DNA of 64,000 bases from Pseudomicrostroma phylloplanum (GCA_039545275.1 BCHS01000014.1:189930-253929), one strand, 5' to 3'; shown: positions 23,460 through 34,630, counted from the first letter of the stretch. Numbers and translations: made by a program. Notes: generated by a model from the letters alone, not told the origin.

Positions 23460-26400
23460 ATGAGTGGAACGAGTGGAACGTCCTCGACAACCGCTGCTGA
23501 GTCTTCAACAGCCGCCACGTCTTCGAGAGCCTCCTCTTCGTCCGCCACGTCCCCTCTGCGCCGCGAGGTATACTCCCTCGTAGCTCGATTACGGGACAAT
23601 CCCAAAGATGCATCCCCTTATAGCACCCTCATCCCAGCCGCCATCGACTATGTCAAGGCAACAGACATGGGCGCCAAGCAGACTCACTTCTTCTGTCCAA
23701 AGGATGGTACGGCAGAGGTCGAGCTGCACACCTGCATGCTCAGAGTGCTAAGCTTCAAGACCAACGACCTCATACAAGATTGGCTCAGCCGCCTGGCGAA
23801 GCAATTGTACGGATGCGTGGAATGCTACAAAGCCTTCATGCTGGCGAAAGAGGACCTCAGGTCGAGCTTCCTCGCCGGCTACTCGGATGGGCAAATAGAG
23901 CGCTTTCTCTCTTTCCTCGATGAATGGGAAGAAGGCATCGCTCTCGAGCTCTGGAGCTCCCGCAAAATCGGTCCAGGTGACGGCCTCGGCTTTCTTTCCC
24001 CTGCAGAGCTCTTCGCGGCTCTTACGGTCGCGGCAGTCAGGGATGACATCTACAAGCTCTTCAAGCAGACTATGACGCCTCATAAGCTTGCCACGGCAAT
24101 GAAACCCATCTCACCTGGACTCTTGCGGTTAGCGTTCGACGAGGACCCCAAATGCAGGGCTTGGGCCAACGTACAAGCACAGGAAGCGCCTCATCCGACG
24201 CCTCTGCCGCAAGAGCTCTCCCAGACCAGGGCGGTGAGGAAGCTATTGGCTCAGGCTGCCAAGGAGCTGTCCGAGAGTCCATTTCCTCAACGGGCTCATC
24301 AGCTCTGGACAGCATTGGCATCGATGGCTTACCGCTGTGCTCCAGCATCGCTTGGCCTGATTTCCGATCTCGTGTTTCGCAATCTGCACGATGCGGGGTC
24401 AAACTTACCTCATATCCTACGAGTCTTCGATGGAGTGCTCAAGGCGCAAGGAACGCGATTGTGGGGTGACGATCGTGAGCAAGCACTGGTCAGCCTCGCA
24501 TCTGTACTGGATAATGCAGGCTTCGTGCAGGCAATCGCTACAGCTTGCGAAGCGGATCTGTCTGCTTATACAGACTGGATGAGGTCCTTCCTGACATCAG
24601 TCGCCGATGAGGAGGGCAAAGTCGCGAGCGGCAGTGCCAACGATTCGTCCGTCAGACGGCAAGACACCCCTCCCACAACAAACACGTACGGCGAGGCTCT
24701 CAAGCGTCTGATACACTTCTTGCTGGAGCGTATGCAACAGGGTAGTACCTCGTCCACCTCTCGGCGGCTCATCTTCGACCAAGGCACCTCTATATTGATA
24801 GAAGCTTTCGAAAGCATCACAGATCTCGCATCCCCCGCCTTCACTACCATTTCCCAAGTCGTTGGGCTATACGCCCGTCCCATCACCAATCTCGTCTTCC
24901 GTGGGCAGCTCCCGACGTCCAATGAGCGTCTATCGATTGACCACACTTCTCGTCAATTAGCAAAAAATCTCATCCTAGCCATCTTCGAAGCGGACCAGGC
25001 TCTGGTCGCAGATGCCATCCGTCATCTATCTGAGATCTCACATCGTCAACTGGGTAGATGGAAGCAAAGACAAAAGCCTGGCCATCCGTCGCGGGAGGAC
25101 ATCTACAAGATTGGCCTACAGGAGAAGTATCCATCTCCGAGCGTATGCACGGAGCTGTGGTCAAATGCGTATCAGTCTTTCAATGTCTCCGCAAGCAATC
25201 CCAGAGAGGTTGCAGATACCGCTGGGGTCTTTCTCAAACCGCTGTCGAAGCTGATCCTCTATGGCGAGCCCACATTGAGCACGCATCTTCTGCCGCCGTC
25301 TTCGAACGCTGCGGAATCGTCGAGATACACCGAGTACAAGCAGGCCGTGAAAGCCTGCATCGTAGCCATCTCCAGACGATTGAGGGTCATTAGAGGCGAG
25401 CTGCCGATCCTGTTGACAGAACTGTCTGAATCTGACATGAGCAGCAGCAACCATGGCGGACTTCAAGAACAGTGTGTGCACCTGTCAACGGAGTTGGTGG
25501 CCTTCAGTCTTAGTCCGGTGCCGGAATTGCACAAGGCTGCCCAGAACGTCGTGCGAGCTGCCTACCCCGATGTAGAGAGCAGAGCCGATGTCTTCAGAGT
25601 CTTGCTCAGCGCATCTACAGCGTCGTTGCACGGCGTCAGATCCTCCCTGGAATTTTTCGTTCAAGCTTGCAGTGAGCTTGTGGAAGCCAATGACGCTGCC
25701 AAATGGATCGTCAGGAGCGGAGCGGACATCCTCGACGTGCTCTGCAACCGCACCAGCGGTCTCCTACGACCTGGCGCAGAGAACTCCTTGGTCGACCGTG
25801 ACAGGCAAGACAAAGAGCTCCTCGAAGAGGTCATCCCTTCCATTTGGGAGCTGATGTGTCGCAGCATCGCTACCATCTTCCACAAGACGCCAAAGTGGTC
25901 CGAGCACATTGCAAAAGAAGACATGGTGGCATGGTTTCGAGATGTCACAATCTTTGCATCCCAGCTTACGGAAGAGGTCGGCACGATCCAGCGGGCTGCC
26001 AATGCCAAGAAGAGGGGCGAGAGGGAGCGCAGAGGAGCTGTGATCACCGAAGAAGAGGAAGAGATGGACAATTTCATCCTGTCCTGCCTGGCTCTGCCTC
26101 TCGAGCAGGCTATCTCATGGCTGCGCATCAACGACACGGAGATTGTAGGAGAGACGCTGTCATACATTCTCAAGGCCCTTGATCGCTTTGGAGGAGAGGT
26201 AGAGCTCCCGCAGAAGATTGCAGACAAGATTCTGAAGTTCGTCAAGGAACAGCTGGACATCGACGACCCTATTCAACGCAAGACAGTGCTCTCCGTCGGC
26301 GAGCTGCTAGATTTGCAAGCCAGACTCGACCCAAGCATCAAGGCCATTACCATCAGCGACGAGGACGAAGACGATGTCCCGCTTAGTACGCCCTCCTCTT

Positions 26401-29400
26401 CAATGGCACTGTCGCAGCGTGAGTCCCAGGCTGGGTGGCTATCCTCCATGACTTCGCCTACGAGGTCGCAGGAGAACCTAATTGCCGCTAAGGAGAAGCG
26501 TCGCAAGATGAAACAACAGAAGCTCAGCTTCCCCGCCAAGCAAGTCATCGACGTAGACAGCTTGGACGAGCCTGATTCTGCTCAAGGAAGGAGCAAGGCC
26601 AAGGAAATGGCTGAGGCCTTGCGTGGAAAGCAGGCGCAACTCTCGGTGGCCGACATGCTCAAGGCTGCCAAGCCAGCTGCGAGGCCTGTCACAAGCGCAT
26701 CTGCTGGCGCATCTGTCAACAAATATAAGAGTGCTTCTGCAACTGCTGCGCCGAAGAGAGCCGCGACAGCGCCGTCGAGGCCAGCGAACTCGGCCATGGC
26801 GGCTCTTCGTAAAGGCTTCGCAGCCCAGCCGAGGTCGTTCCCTGTCAATCCCAATGCTATTCGGCGCGTGCCCCCGACGAACGCCAATTCGATGCCCGAG
26901 CCCAGAGCTCCTTCTGCATCTAGTACGGTGACGGGGGCAATTGCCGGCCACATGAGCAAGGGCCCCTCCAGAGAGGAGAGTGACGATGGTACCTCTTCTA
27001 GCGAGGATGATGATGACGACGATGCCGCACCCAAGAGTCTTGCAGCTCTTGCGTCTGCCAGGCGGTCGCCGATCAAGGGTATTAAGATGGTCGCTGACGC
27101 TGCACCGCAACCGCGTCGAACGAAGCTTCTTGACGACGGAGGACTCGACAAAGCCCGACAAGAAAGGCTGGAGGCGGAACGTAAGAGAATGCTTAGGACT
27201 CCACCTGATTTGCAGGCTTTGCATCTTGCTATCCTGTCGTGGGACTGGTACCACGTGTCGGACATTCCTCCCGCTGCTCCTGGGACAGCAGGAATCGAGC
27301 ATCGGATGGTTCCTGACCGGTTCGCAAACGCGAATGAGTATGCTGCCGTCTTCGGTCCGTTGCTTATGCTTGAAGCTTGGGCGCAAATGCAGAGTGCCAA
27401 AGACGACTTTGAGCGCGGTGTCATCCCAATGTACACCTGTGAAGTGGCAGGGAGGGTCTCGGTGGATGCATTCGTTGATGTCAGCCTCTCGATGGCGAGT
27501 ACGACACCTCGCAGCTTTCGTCTGGGAGACACGGACATTGTCGTCCTCAGACAACGACAAGACGCCGTCGATGCTGCTCAGCGACCCGGAAAGGACCGAG
27601 TGGTTCTTGCCAAGGTGGAGCAGTTCAAGAACCATCCCCAAGGTAGTCAGGTCACCCTGCGCTGTGCTCTTGACAACGACAAGCAGGGAGTGGCCTCTCA
27701 GCTCGTCAATCGCTCAGTCTGGGAAGTGGGGTCGCTCTTCAATCTGTCCACGCTTCATCGAGAATTTGCTGCGCTCTTGACTGCAAAGTATTACGACCTT
27801 GCCCGAGACATCTTGCAAGCGAAGACTACTCCTCGTCGCAGGGCTACGCCTTCCGAGATTCGTACGATGAAGGACAGCTACGGTGTCAACGAACCTCAAG
27901 CAGAGGCGATATTGGGAGCTTTGAACTCGGATGGGTTCACTCTGGTCCAAGGACCGCCTGGAACTGGTAAGACCAAGACCATCTGCTCTCTCGTCGCTCA
28001 CTTTGTGGCCACTCGGAAGACACCAGCTCCCATTGCGATTGGGCAAGGACGAGCTCCTGCCGCTCCTGTCACGAAGAAACTGCTCATGTGTGCGCCTAGT
28101 AACGCTGCCATTGACGAAGTGGCGAGGCGAGCAAAGCTTGGCTTTAGGGGGCCCGATGGACGTCATGTCAAGGTGAATGTCGTCAGACTCGGACGAGATG
28201 CGGTGATGAATGCAGCTACCAAGGACATCTCGCTCGATGCTCTCGTTGAGGCTGCCTTGGCCGAGAGCTCGGGTCAGGGCGTCGACGGCTCGCTTGTTGA
28301 ACAGCTCATGATGGAGTTGCGATCCATGAGGGAGGAAAAGGAGCGGAAGCAGCTAGAGCTAGACCAAGCTAGGGCTTCGGTCAATGAGACTCTCATGAAG
28401 CATCTAGACCTGGAGATCCGCGCCATCGCCTCCAAGCGGTTGACTGTAGCTCAGAAGCTGGATGATGCCAGGGACAAGAAGCAGACTGCGTCTCGTAAAA
28501 TGGAAGCTGATCGCCGTAGGGTACGGGCAGAAATCCTCCTGAATGCCGACGTTATCTGCACCACGCTGGCGGGAGCTGGCCACGAAGCGCTAGTGTCATT
28601 GCCGATCGATTTTGAGACGGTGGTGATCGACGAAGCAGCTCAAGCGGTGGAGCTGTCCATTCTCATCCCTCTACGCTACGGCTGCAAGCGCTGCATCATG
28701 GTCGGAGACCCTCGCCAGTTGCCTCCCACCGTGCTATCCAAGAAGGCTGTCACGCTCAAGTACTCGCAAAGTCTGTTCGTGCGTCTCTTCGAGCAGGCAA
28801 AGGAGAGGGTGTACCTCCTGAGCATTCAGTACCGAATGCATCCCGAGATTTCCACCTACCCCTCGCAGCAATTCTATGGAGGCAGGCTGATCGACGGAGA
28901 TGGCATGGCGCAGCTCACTGCACAGACTTGGCATTCTGACCCACTCCTCAAGCCCTATCGCTTCTTTTCCATCCGAGGAGTCGAGCGCAGCTCACGAGGC
29001 CACTCTTTTATGAACATAGAAGAGGCAGATGCAGCTGTGGCACTCTACGAACGATTACGAAGAGCAGCGCCCACTCATGACTTTGACGGCAAAGTCGGCT
29101 GCGTGACCATGTACAAGGGCCAAGTTGAAGAGCTGAAGCGCAAGTTCGCGCAAAAATTCGGGGCCGACATCGACCAGCGCGTCGACTTCAATACCGTCGA
29201 CGGCTTCCAAGGTCAGGAGAAGGAGGTGATCATTCTGAGCTGTGTCAGGAGCGGTCAGAAGGGTCTCGGATTCTTCACGGATGGAAGACGAATCAACGTT
29301 GCCATCACCCGAGCCAAGTCGAACTTGTTCATCATCGGAGACGCCGAAGGGCTTCGTAATGCCTCAACCCAAGACGGGCTGTGGAGGATGCTCGTTGACT

Positions 29401-30080
29401 CTGGAAAGGCACGAGGAGCGGTACAGGACGCTTCACTACAAATGCTCAAATCGGCAGTCAATGGGAGGGGAGCAATAGTGGCGCCGAAGCCGTCCGGCGG
29501 AAGGCCAAGGCCGGCTGGATGGGTGCAGAGGGAAGCAAATGGCATCAGAGGTCCGCCTGCTGCGTCTGCGCAGGAGTCTGCTCCAGGCACACCGATCAAG
29601 CGAGGGGCCGATGCCATCTCCGGAGATCGCACCACGCCGTCCTCTCCTGCCACGAAGAGGGCCAGGCCAAATGAGAGTGTCCGGCCGTCTTCAGCAGTCG
29701 GGTCTCCTGCTCGTCCCCCACCAGCCTCAACCCCAGCGCAACCAGTGTCGCCCTCTCCTCAGACTCATACTCATTCGGGTTCGGGTCCGGGTCCAACAGG
29801 CACTGCTCCTCCTCGTCCCCGTCCCCCGCCAGCAGGAATCAACGTGGACAATCTGCAGACGCGCCGGCCTGGCTCGGGCTTCGGTCCGCCTACTGGACCG
29901 GCAGCAATGAGGGGAGGTCTGCCCGCACGTCCACCCATGCGACCACCATTGCGTGGACCTCCGAGAGCCCCAGGTCCGCCTCCACCTGGGACAGGTCCGC
30001 CTTCGAACGGTGGTGGACCTTCTGGTGGTCCATCCCAGGCGGCGTTGGATGCTGTATTCGTCAAGAAGAAGAAGCGGTAG
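23460..30080 (+). CDS. SEN1: Sen1-type superfamily 1 RNA/DNA helicase
   Basis: An intronless frame of 2206 aa from ATG 23460 (upstream in-frame codons lack an ATG). Sen1/senataxin unwinds RNA and R-loops and drives termination of non-coding Pol II transcription. Residues 1 to about 950 are the alpha-helical Sen1 N-terminal region; 950-1250 is a charged, Ser-rich linker; the SF1B helicase core spans about 1430-2020 with GPPGTGKTKT (Walker A, about 1498), VIDEAAQAVE (motif II, about 1723), QYRMHPEIS (about 1790), TVDGFQGQEKEVIILS (motif V, about 1913) and VAITRAKSNLFIIGD (motif VI). The C-terminal 180 residues are Pro/Gly-rich with PP-G repeats, ending in KKKKR. All helicase motifs look intact. 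Confidence 0.96.
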   Translation: MSGTSGTSSTTAAESSTAATSSRASSSSATSPLRREVYSLVARLRDNPKDASPYSTLIPAAIDYVKATDMGAKQTHFFCPKDGTAEVELHTCMLRVLSFKTNDLIQDWLSRLAKQLYGCVECYKAFMLAKEDLRSSFLAGYSDGQIERFLSFLDEWEEGIALELWSSRKIGPGDGLGFLSPAELFAALTVAAVRDDIYKLFKQTMTPHKLATAMKPISPGLLRLAFDEDPKCRAWANVQAQEAPHPTPLPQELSQTRAVRKLLAQAAKELSESPFPQRAHQLWTALASMAYRCAPASLGLISDLVFRNLHDAGSNLPHILRVFDGVLKAQGTRLWGDDREQALVSLASVLDNAGFVQAIATACEADLSAYTDWMRSFLTSVADEEGKVASGSANDSSVRRQDTPPTTNTYGEALKRLIHFLLERMQQGSTSSTSRRLIFDQGTSILIEAFESITDLASPAFTTISQVVGLYARPITNLVFRGQLPTSNERLSIDHTSRQLAKNLILAIFEADQALVADAIRHLSEISHRQLGRWKQRQKPGHPSREDIYKIGLQEKYPSPSVCTELWSNAYQSFNVSASNPREVADTAGVFLKPLSKLILYGEPTLSTHLLPPSSNAAESSRYTEYKQAVKACIVAISRRLRVIRGELPILLTELSESDMSSSNHGGLQEQCVHLSTELVAFSLSPVPELHKAAQNVVRAAYPDVESRADVFRVLLSASTASLHGVRSSLEFFVQACSELVEANDAAKWIVRSGADILDVLCNRTSGLLRPGAENSLVDRDRQDKELLEEVIPSIWELMCRSIATIFHKTPKWSEHIAKEDMVAWFRDVTIFASQLTEEVGTIQRAANAKKRGERERRGAVITEEEEEMDNFILSCLALPLEQAISWLRINDTEIVGETLSYILKALDRFGGEVELPQKIADKILKFVKEQLDIDDPIQRKTVLSVGELLDLQARLDPSIKAITISDEDEDDVPLSTPSSSMALSQRESQAGWLSSMTSPTRSQENLIAAKEKRRKMKQQKLSFPAKQVIDVDSLDEPDSAQGRSKAKEMAEALRGKQAQLSVADMLKAAKPAARPVTSASAGASVNKYKSASATAAPKRAATAPSRPANSAMAALRKGFAAQPRSFPVNPNAIRRVPPTNANSMPEPRAPSASSTVTGAIAGHMSKGPSREESDDGTSSSEDDDDDDAAPKSLAALASARRSPIKGIKMVADAAPQPRRTKLLDDGGLDKARQERLEAERKRMLRTPPDLQALHLAILSWDWYHVSDIPPAAPGTAGIEHRMVPDRFANANEYAAVFGPLLMLEAWAQMQSAKDDFERGVIPMYTCEVAGRVSVDAFVDVSLSMASTTPRSFRLGDTDIVVLRQRQDAVDAAQRPGKDRVVLAKVEQFKNHPQGSQVTLRCALDNDKQGVASQLVNRSVWEVGSLFNLSTLHREFAALLTAKYYDLARDILQAKTTPRRRATPSEIRTMKDSYGVNEPQAEAILGALNSDGFTLVQGPPGTGKTKTICSLVAHFVATRKTPAPIAIGQGRAPAAPVTKKLLMCAPSNAAIDEVARRAKLGFRGPDGRHVKVNVVRLGRDAVMNAATKDISLDALVEAALAESSGQGVDGSLVEQLMMELRSMREEKERKQLELDQARASVNETLMKHLDLEIRAIASKRLTVAQKLDDARDKKQTASRKMEADRRRVRAEILLNADVICTTLAGAGHEALVSLPIDFETVVIDEAAQAVELSILIPLRYGCKRCIMVGDPRQLPPTVLSKKAVTLKYSQSLFVRLFEQAKERVYLLSIQYRMHPEISTYPSQQFYGGRLIDGDGMAQLTAQTWHSDPLLKPYRFFSIRGVERSSRGHSFMNIEEADAAVALYERLRRAAPTHDFDGKVGCVTMYKGQVEELKRKFAQKFGADIDQRVDFNTVDGFQGQEKEVIILSCVRSGQKGLGFFTDGRRINVAITRAKSNLFIIGDAEGLRNASTQDGLWRMLVDSGKARGAVQDASLQMLKSAVNGRGAIVAPKPSGGRPRPAGWVQREANGIRGPPAASAQESAPGTPIKRGADAISGDRTTPSSPATKRARPNESVRPSSAVGSPARPPPASTPAQPVSPSPQTHTHSGSGPGPTGTAPPRPRPPPAGINVDNLQTRRPGSGFGPPTGPAAMRGGLPARPPMRPPLRGPPRAPGPPPPGTGPPSNGGGPSGGPSQAALDAVFVKKKKR

Positions 30081-30457
30081 AAGGTGAATGGTAAGGGTAG
30101 GAAAGGAGGAGGAGGAGGGTCTGGGGAAGGGGCGGGCGATGCGGAGCCCGTGTTGTAATCGTCCGTTGTGTCAGTCATCCTTTCAGCATATTCATGTTCA
30201 TGTTCATGTCTCGAGTCCATCAGCACGCACGCATCATCTACTCCCATCCTCCACGATCACGCATGCATGCATCCATGTCACAAGCCGCAATATACCTTTT
30301 TTTGCATTTATATTTACATGTTTCGCCCAAGAGCTTCTTCGTTTGCTCACTTGTTCCTGGGCAAGGCAATGCGGGTGGCCCCTGCACGAGTGGGTTATGT
30401 CTGAGCAAAGCAACGGTGGGTCACTCCTTCCTTGGTTCCTTTTGCTCTCCTCACGTG
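30081..30457. other. Intergenic, promoter of the Nudix gene
   Basis: Holds three TTCATG units (30191-30208) and a pyrimidine-rich leader. The Nudix frame stays open through part of this region (from 30194), but it looks unlike protein until about 30458. Confidence 0.5.
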
Positions 30458-31381
30458 ATGTCATCCTCGACGACGACAAGAATCGCACCTCGGATCCTCA
30501 GCATCCTCACTTCCTCCTCTTCTTCTTCTTCGTACCTTCGTCTAACTCGACAGAGCATCCGTACTACCCATCAGTCATCCTTCTTTCCTCGTCCTCACTC
30601 CTCCTCCTCACATCGATTTAGCACCTCCACCCACCCCTCCACCTCCCGCATCATGTCCAAGCCCAGCAACACCTCCGCCGCCTCCTCCTCAATCAAATCC
30701 GTCGACCCTCTCGAGGACTCCCAATCCAAGTGGGTCGGTCTTCGTTCCATCACCTGGAAAGATCCCACGGGGAAGGAGCGCCATTGGGAGACTTCTTGTC
30801 GCAAGACGAAAAAGGGAGAGGCGGACGCGGTGGCTATTTGTTGTCTGATTACGAGGCCTTCAACGCGAGAAGATCCAGAAGTGTTGCTTGTCTCGCAGTA
30901 TCGTCCTCCTGTGGCTGTTGAAGGTGGGAACAGCACAACGGGACTGGTCATCGAGATGCCAGCGGGACTCATCGATGCAGGAGAAGAGGGCGATGAAGGC
31001 ACCCGCCGTGCCGCCCTTCGCGAGCTGCGCGAGGAGACCGGCTATGGAAATCCAGACAATGCAGGCAGTGAAGAAGTCGAGGTGGTGGAGCTCTCACCGC
31101 TCATGTACAACGATCCTGGGATGAGCACATCCACTATGAAGCTCGCATGCGTGCGCATCGCACTCAAGGAAGACGACACGCCCGACCCGGTTGCGGAGCC
31201 CGATGAGGGGGAGTTCATCGAGAAGAGACTCGTGAAGCTCTCGGGACTATATGATGAGCTGGCGAGGCTCATAAAGGATGAAAAGTATGCAGTGGACGCT
31301 AGACTATCTCACTTTGCATGGGGGATCAAGCTTGCTGGGATGGTGGGCGGCAAGGTCACTGCCGGAAAGGGCAAATTCTGA
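30458..31381 (+). CDS. Nudix hydrolase, ADP-ribose pyrophosphatase type
   Basis: An intronless 307 aa from ATG 30458. Residues 1-65 form a textbook mitochondrial presequence: rich in Arg and Ser, no acidic residue, RFSTST near the end. A second ATG at 30653 would give a 242-aa cytosolic form (MSKPSNTS...). The catalytic region resembles human NUDT5 and yeast YSA1: SQYRPPV, EMPAGLID and the Nudix helix ending RELREETGY. The Nudix box has about three extra residues between the first Glu and RELREE (GLIDAGEEGDEGTRRAALREL, read as two segments). Expected reaction: ADP-ribose to AMP and ribose 5-phosphate. Convergent with the SET gene. Confidence 0.88.
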   Translation: MSSSTTTRIAPRILSILTSSSSSSSYLRLTRQSIRTTHQSSFFPRPHSSSSHRFSTSTHPSTSRIMSKPSNTSAASSSIKSVDPLEDSQSKWVGLRSITWKDPTGKERHWETSCRKTKKGEADAVAICCLITRPSTREDPEVLLVSQYRPPVAVEGGNSTTGLVIEMPAGLIDAGEEGDEGTRRAALRELREETGYGNPDNAGSEEVEVVELSPLMYNDPGMSTSTMKLACVRIALKEDDTPDPVAEPDEGEFIEKRLVKLSGLYDELARLIKDEKYAVDARLSHFAWGIKLAGMVGGKVTAGKGKF

Positions 31382-31534
31382 GTGGGCGACCCGGCCATTC
31401 AGAGGGACAATCGAGTTTGCTAAGGCGGGTGGGATGTCGGCAATAAGGCCACTGTACGCTACCACGCTGTAAAAGTTGAGCTCAATCTAATGCTGGGTAT
31501 CCGCCACAGATGCTGCAATACTTGTACGGTCTGC

Positions 31535-33131
31535 TCAGAAGCCCAGCGTCTCCCTCAGCTCCTCCTCCAACCCACTGAGATCCTTCTCACCCGCCGCCCG
31601 CTTCTCACCCTCCTTTTGCAGCGTCTCGGCCTGCTTCCTCCTCAACTTGACCTCCTCCTTGTCCTCGCTAGTCATCTCAAAGCGCTTCAGCCTCTCCCGC
31701 TCCTCCTCATCCAGCTCTCCCATTTCCTTTTCACAGCGTGGACACTCGCAGGGACCAAAGATGTGCTCCCGCCAGAGGAGAAGGTTGCGTCTGGTGACCG
31801 ACTGAGAGGGGTCTTGGTAGGTGATCAGGAGCTCTTCGCCTGCCTTGATGGGCTTGTTGGCCATCAGCTTCAGCTTTGTCGCTTGGCGGATACCTCTCCG
31901 GGAGGGTGGGTGTTGGGTGGAGAGGTTGGGAGCGCAGGAGTGGTTGAGGTGGGAGTGGATGCAATACAGGGAGCCTTGCGATTCCATGTTGAGATTCGCT
32001 CGCCCCAGGGAGCTAGACAAAAGAGAATGTGGAGAGAGGATGGTATTAGTGGCCTCCTTCTTGCTGAAGTGAAACAGCCCTCGCGTACTCACCGCATGAA
32101 CCCTTCCCACCCAAAGAGCTGCTGAGCCACATCCCTCGGGAACTCTGGATTCACCGTCCATTTACCCTTGCCACGAATCCCTCCCTGCTCACCCCTCGCA
32201 ATCCTAGCCTCATCATAGGGGTCCATTCCTTCCTTGAGCAGCTTAAGCGCCTCTTTGAACGTGAGCTCAAAGGCCTGCTTCTCTACCTCCCATCCAGGGT
32301 TGCGCTTCCTCCTCACCAGCTCTGAAATGGACGCAAAGGCCGAGGTATGGCCGAGAGTTTCCTCCACAGTCGCCGTCCTGGATGGCTTGATGAGAGATTC
32401 GGGAGGGGTGGGCGAGTGGCAGAGCAGGAAGCGGGCGTACAGGCGCGCTACCGAGTGGAGGGAGAGGAAGGGGTGGGTGGACATGAAGTTGACAAAGGGC
32501 TGGAGGGGAAGAGGTATAAGAGAGAGAGAGTCAGCAACTTTGACTGGCACCACACCCTCCTCACGAGCGATCCTCCACTGCCGCTACTCACTACAATGGC
32601 GGGGTTGTTCCCCTTGCACAGAATATTGTGATGTGCCGTCCTACCCCGGCTCTCACAATCCTTGTTACACCACACGGCCTGACAGTCCTTGCCCTTGCAA
32701 CCCGTATTCCTGCCCACACCGGCTCCGTCCACTGGCTGAAAGCAAGCATTGCACAGCTCACCCCCAGCCACCTTCTTGGCTTGGGCCATGGGCGGCGCAG
32801 AGACAAAGGCAGAATCGGTGAAGACGGTCTCCCCCTCTGCAAAGTCCCTCGTGGCTAACAGACCCTTGCCCTTCACTGGATCAAAGTAGTGCTGCTCTAC
32901 ACCCGGAGGCATCGTCAGGCTGGAGTCGATGCTCGATGTAGGGTGGTCATTGGCAGCAGATGAGGAGGATTTCTTCTTCTTCTTGTTCGACTTCTTCTTC
33001 TTCTTGCTGCTCGAAGTGGAAGCCTGTGCGGCGGATTCGTCCTGAGCATCCTCCTCACCGGACACTTCGGGGTCATAGGCCTCGGCGGTAGGGTGGCCGT
33101 TGCCTTCGGGATTCAGAGTATCTACGGCCAT
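31535..33131 (-). CDS. SET5: SET/MYND-type lysine methyltransferase (SET5-like)
   Basis: Exons 33131-32592, 32499-32093 and 32012-31535 (introns 32591-32500 and 32092-32013), 474 aa. A Lys/Ser-rich N-terminus (KKKKKSNKKKKK, about residues 45-60) precedes a split SET domain: GKGLLATRDFAEGETVF opens it, a Cys/His cluster of MYND type interrupts it (CNACFQ, CKGKDCQAVWCNKDC, HHNILC), and the catalytic half carries SHLNHSCAPNLS and EELLITYQDPSQ. A post-SET cluster (CECPRC) follows, then a charged helical C-terminus. Yeast Set5 methylates histone H4 lysines; SMYD proteins methylate histones and others. Target unproven. Confidence 0.88.
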
Positions 33132-33285
33132 GTTGGGGAGTGACTGTGAGAAGAGTAATGTACAGGCATCCCTCGTTCCCAAATGGCCAGGAAAAATCAA
33201 GAGGCCGATGCGCAACTCCGCAAGTGGAAGCGGAAAGAGGATCGGAAATGCGGGGCAAGGCAAGAACCTGTACATTGCTACTGTA

Positions 33286-34272
33286 TCATGCTTTAGTCCG
33301 CCTCCGCTTCGTCTTCTCTACTGAAGAATCCGCAGTCTGACCCTTTGTGGTATCCTGTGTGGCACTCTTGTCTTCTGACGCCTTTGAAAGCAATGTCCGC
33401 TTCCCACGGCGCTTTGTAGGCTCTGCATCACCTTTTGCCTTGCCGCTACTCTTCTGACTAGCCGAGGCCTTCAGGGCATCCTGCTCTTCCTCTTGTAGCT
33501 CGCCACTTGTTTCCTCTCCTCCTTGCACCCTCATGGCCCACGCCCAACAGCCCTTTTCCAGCTCTCTGCCGCTCTCCCACTTGCCTTCCTCTATTGCCTT
33601 GACCACCTTCTCTCTGAAGCCCTTCCAGTCCTTCTCTGTGTACCCCACCTTGCAGTCCAGACACTGCAGAGCTTCATCCGACATGAATGCTTCTGTTGCA
33701 GGACTGTAGAGTGATAATAGTAACGACGCCGTTGCTGGCCCGATCCCTCTCAGGGCGCACAAAGTCTTGAGTGAGGCTAGCGCGCCGGCTGGAGTAGCTG
33801 CGTATTGTGAGAAGGCTTCACGGGTAGTCGATGTGACTACGTCTGGCGAGTTGGAAGCGAGTAGAGGGAGCAGGGTGGGACGAAATTTGCCGCGCTTGCA
33901 AGTGGGACGAAGAGGGCGTTTCAGTACCTTGCGCTCGACTCCAGCCGGGGCTTGATCGATGCTAGCTGCTCAGGACCCCAGCATGGCTCGTATCCCGCCC
34001 TGCGCACAAATACTCACCGCCAGCTTCCAGGTCATACATTTTCTGAGATCATCAAGACTTAATTCGGCAGTAGTCTTCTGTGTTGCGCTACCCAATCTGC
34101 CGCTTATACTGCTCTCCCCACGTCCCCACAGCACCTCATCAAGCTCTACGAGGTCCGCTCGCTCCTTGGGCGGGCCCGCTTGCTTCGCTCTGACTGCCAG
34201 CAGACGCTTGTATTCCGGCGCCGACGAGCGTAGCTGAGATGTCGAAGGTCGAGGGATGGCAGAAGGTGGCAT
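33286..34272 (-). CDS. Conserved fungal protein with helix-hairpin-helix-like motif
   Basis: Exons 34272-34018 and 33894-33286 (intron 34017-33895, gtgagt...tgcaag, phase 0), 287 aa. The acceptor choice joins MTWKLA to RGKFRPTLLPLL in frame. The central ALRGIGPATASLLLSLY resembles the GhGxxTA helix-hairpin-helix of DNA-glycosylase-fold proteins, followed by CLDCKVGYTEKDWKGF and a Lys/Glu-rich, probably nuclear C-terminus (KRRGKR, KTKRRRTKA). No FeS cluster cysteines or catalytic Lys/Asp of known glycosylases are evident, so I do not assign an enzyme. Divergent from TOA2. Confidence 0.78.
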
Positions 34273-34630
34273 TGCAAGTTGAGCAGCTGGGTATGAGCGA
34301 GCGGTGGGACCTTGGTAGTCTAGGAAGGAGGCTTGGCTCACGGGCCTCTGCTCAGGGCGGAAGTGGCGCCGAGAGCTGAAGTCCCCGCGCAGGACGCCGA
34401 CGAGCCAACAAGGACAACTGACTTCGTACCGGTCAAACCTTGACAAGTATACCATTCCTTTGTATCGACTTCTACACACGACCTCGATTCTCCGCGTCTC
34501 TTCCCGTACCGTAGGCAAGTGAGACCTGTGCCTGCTCAAGAGGACCATCTTGCGCTTCGGAACGCCAGCAAGTGAGGATTCACGACCGGCTCTCGCAGGG
34601 AATCTCTTCCATAGACTCTGCTGAGCAACA
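34273..34630. promoter_or_regulatory. Divergent promoter HhH-like gene / TOA2
   Basis: 358 nt between two divergent start codons; nothing specific recognised. Confidence 0.45.
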
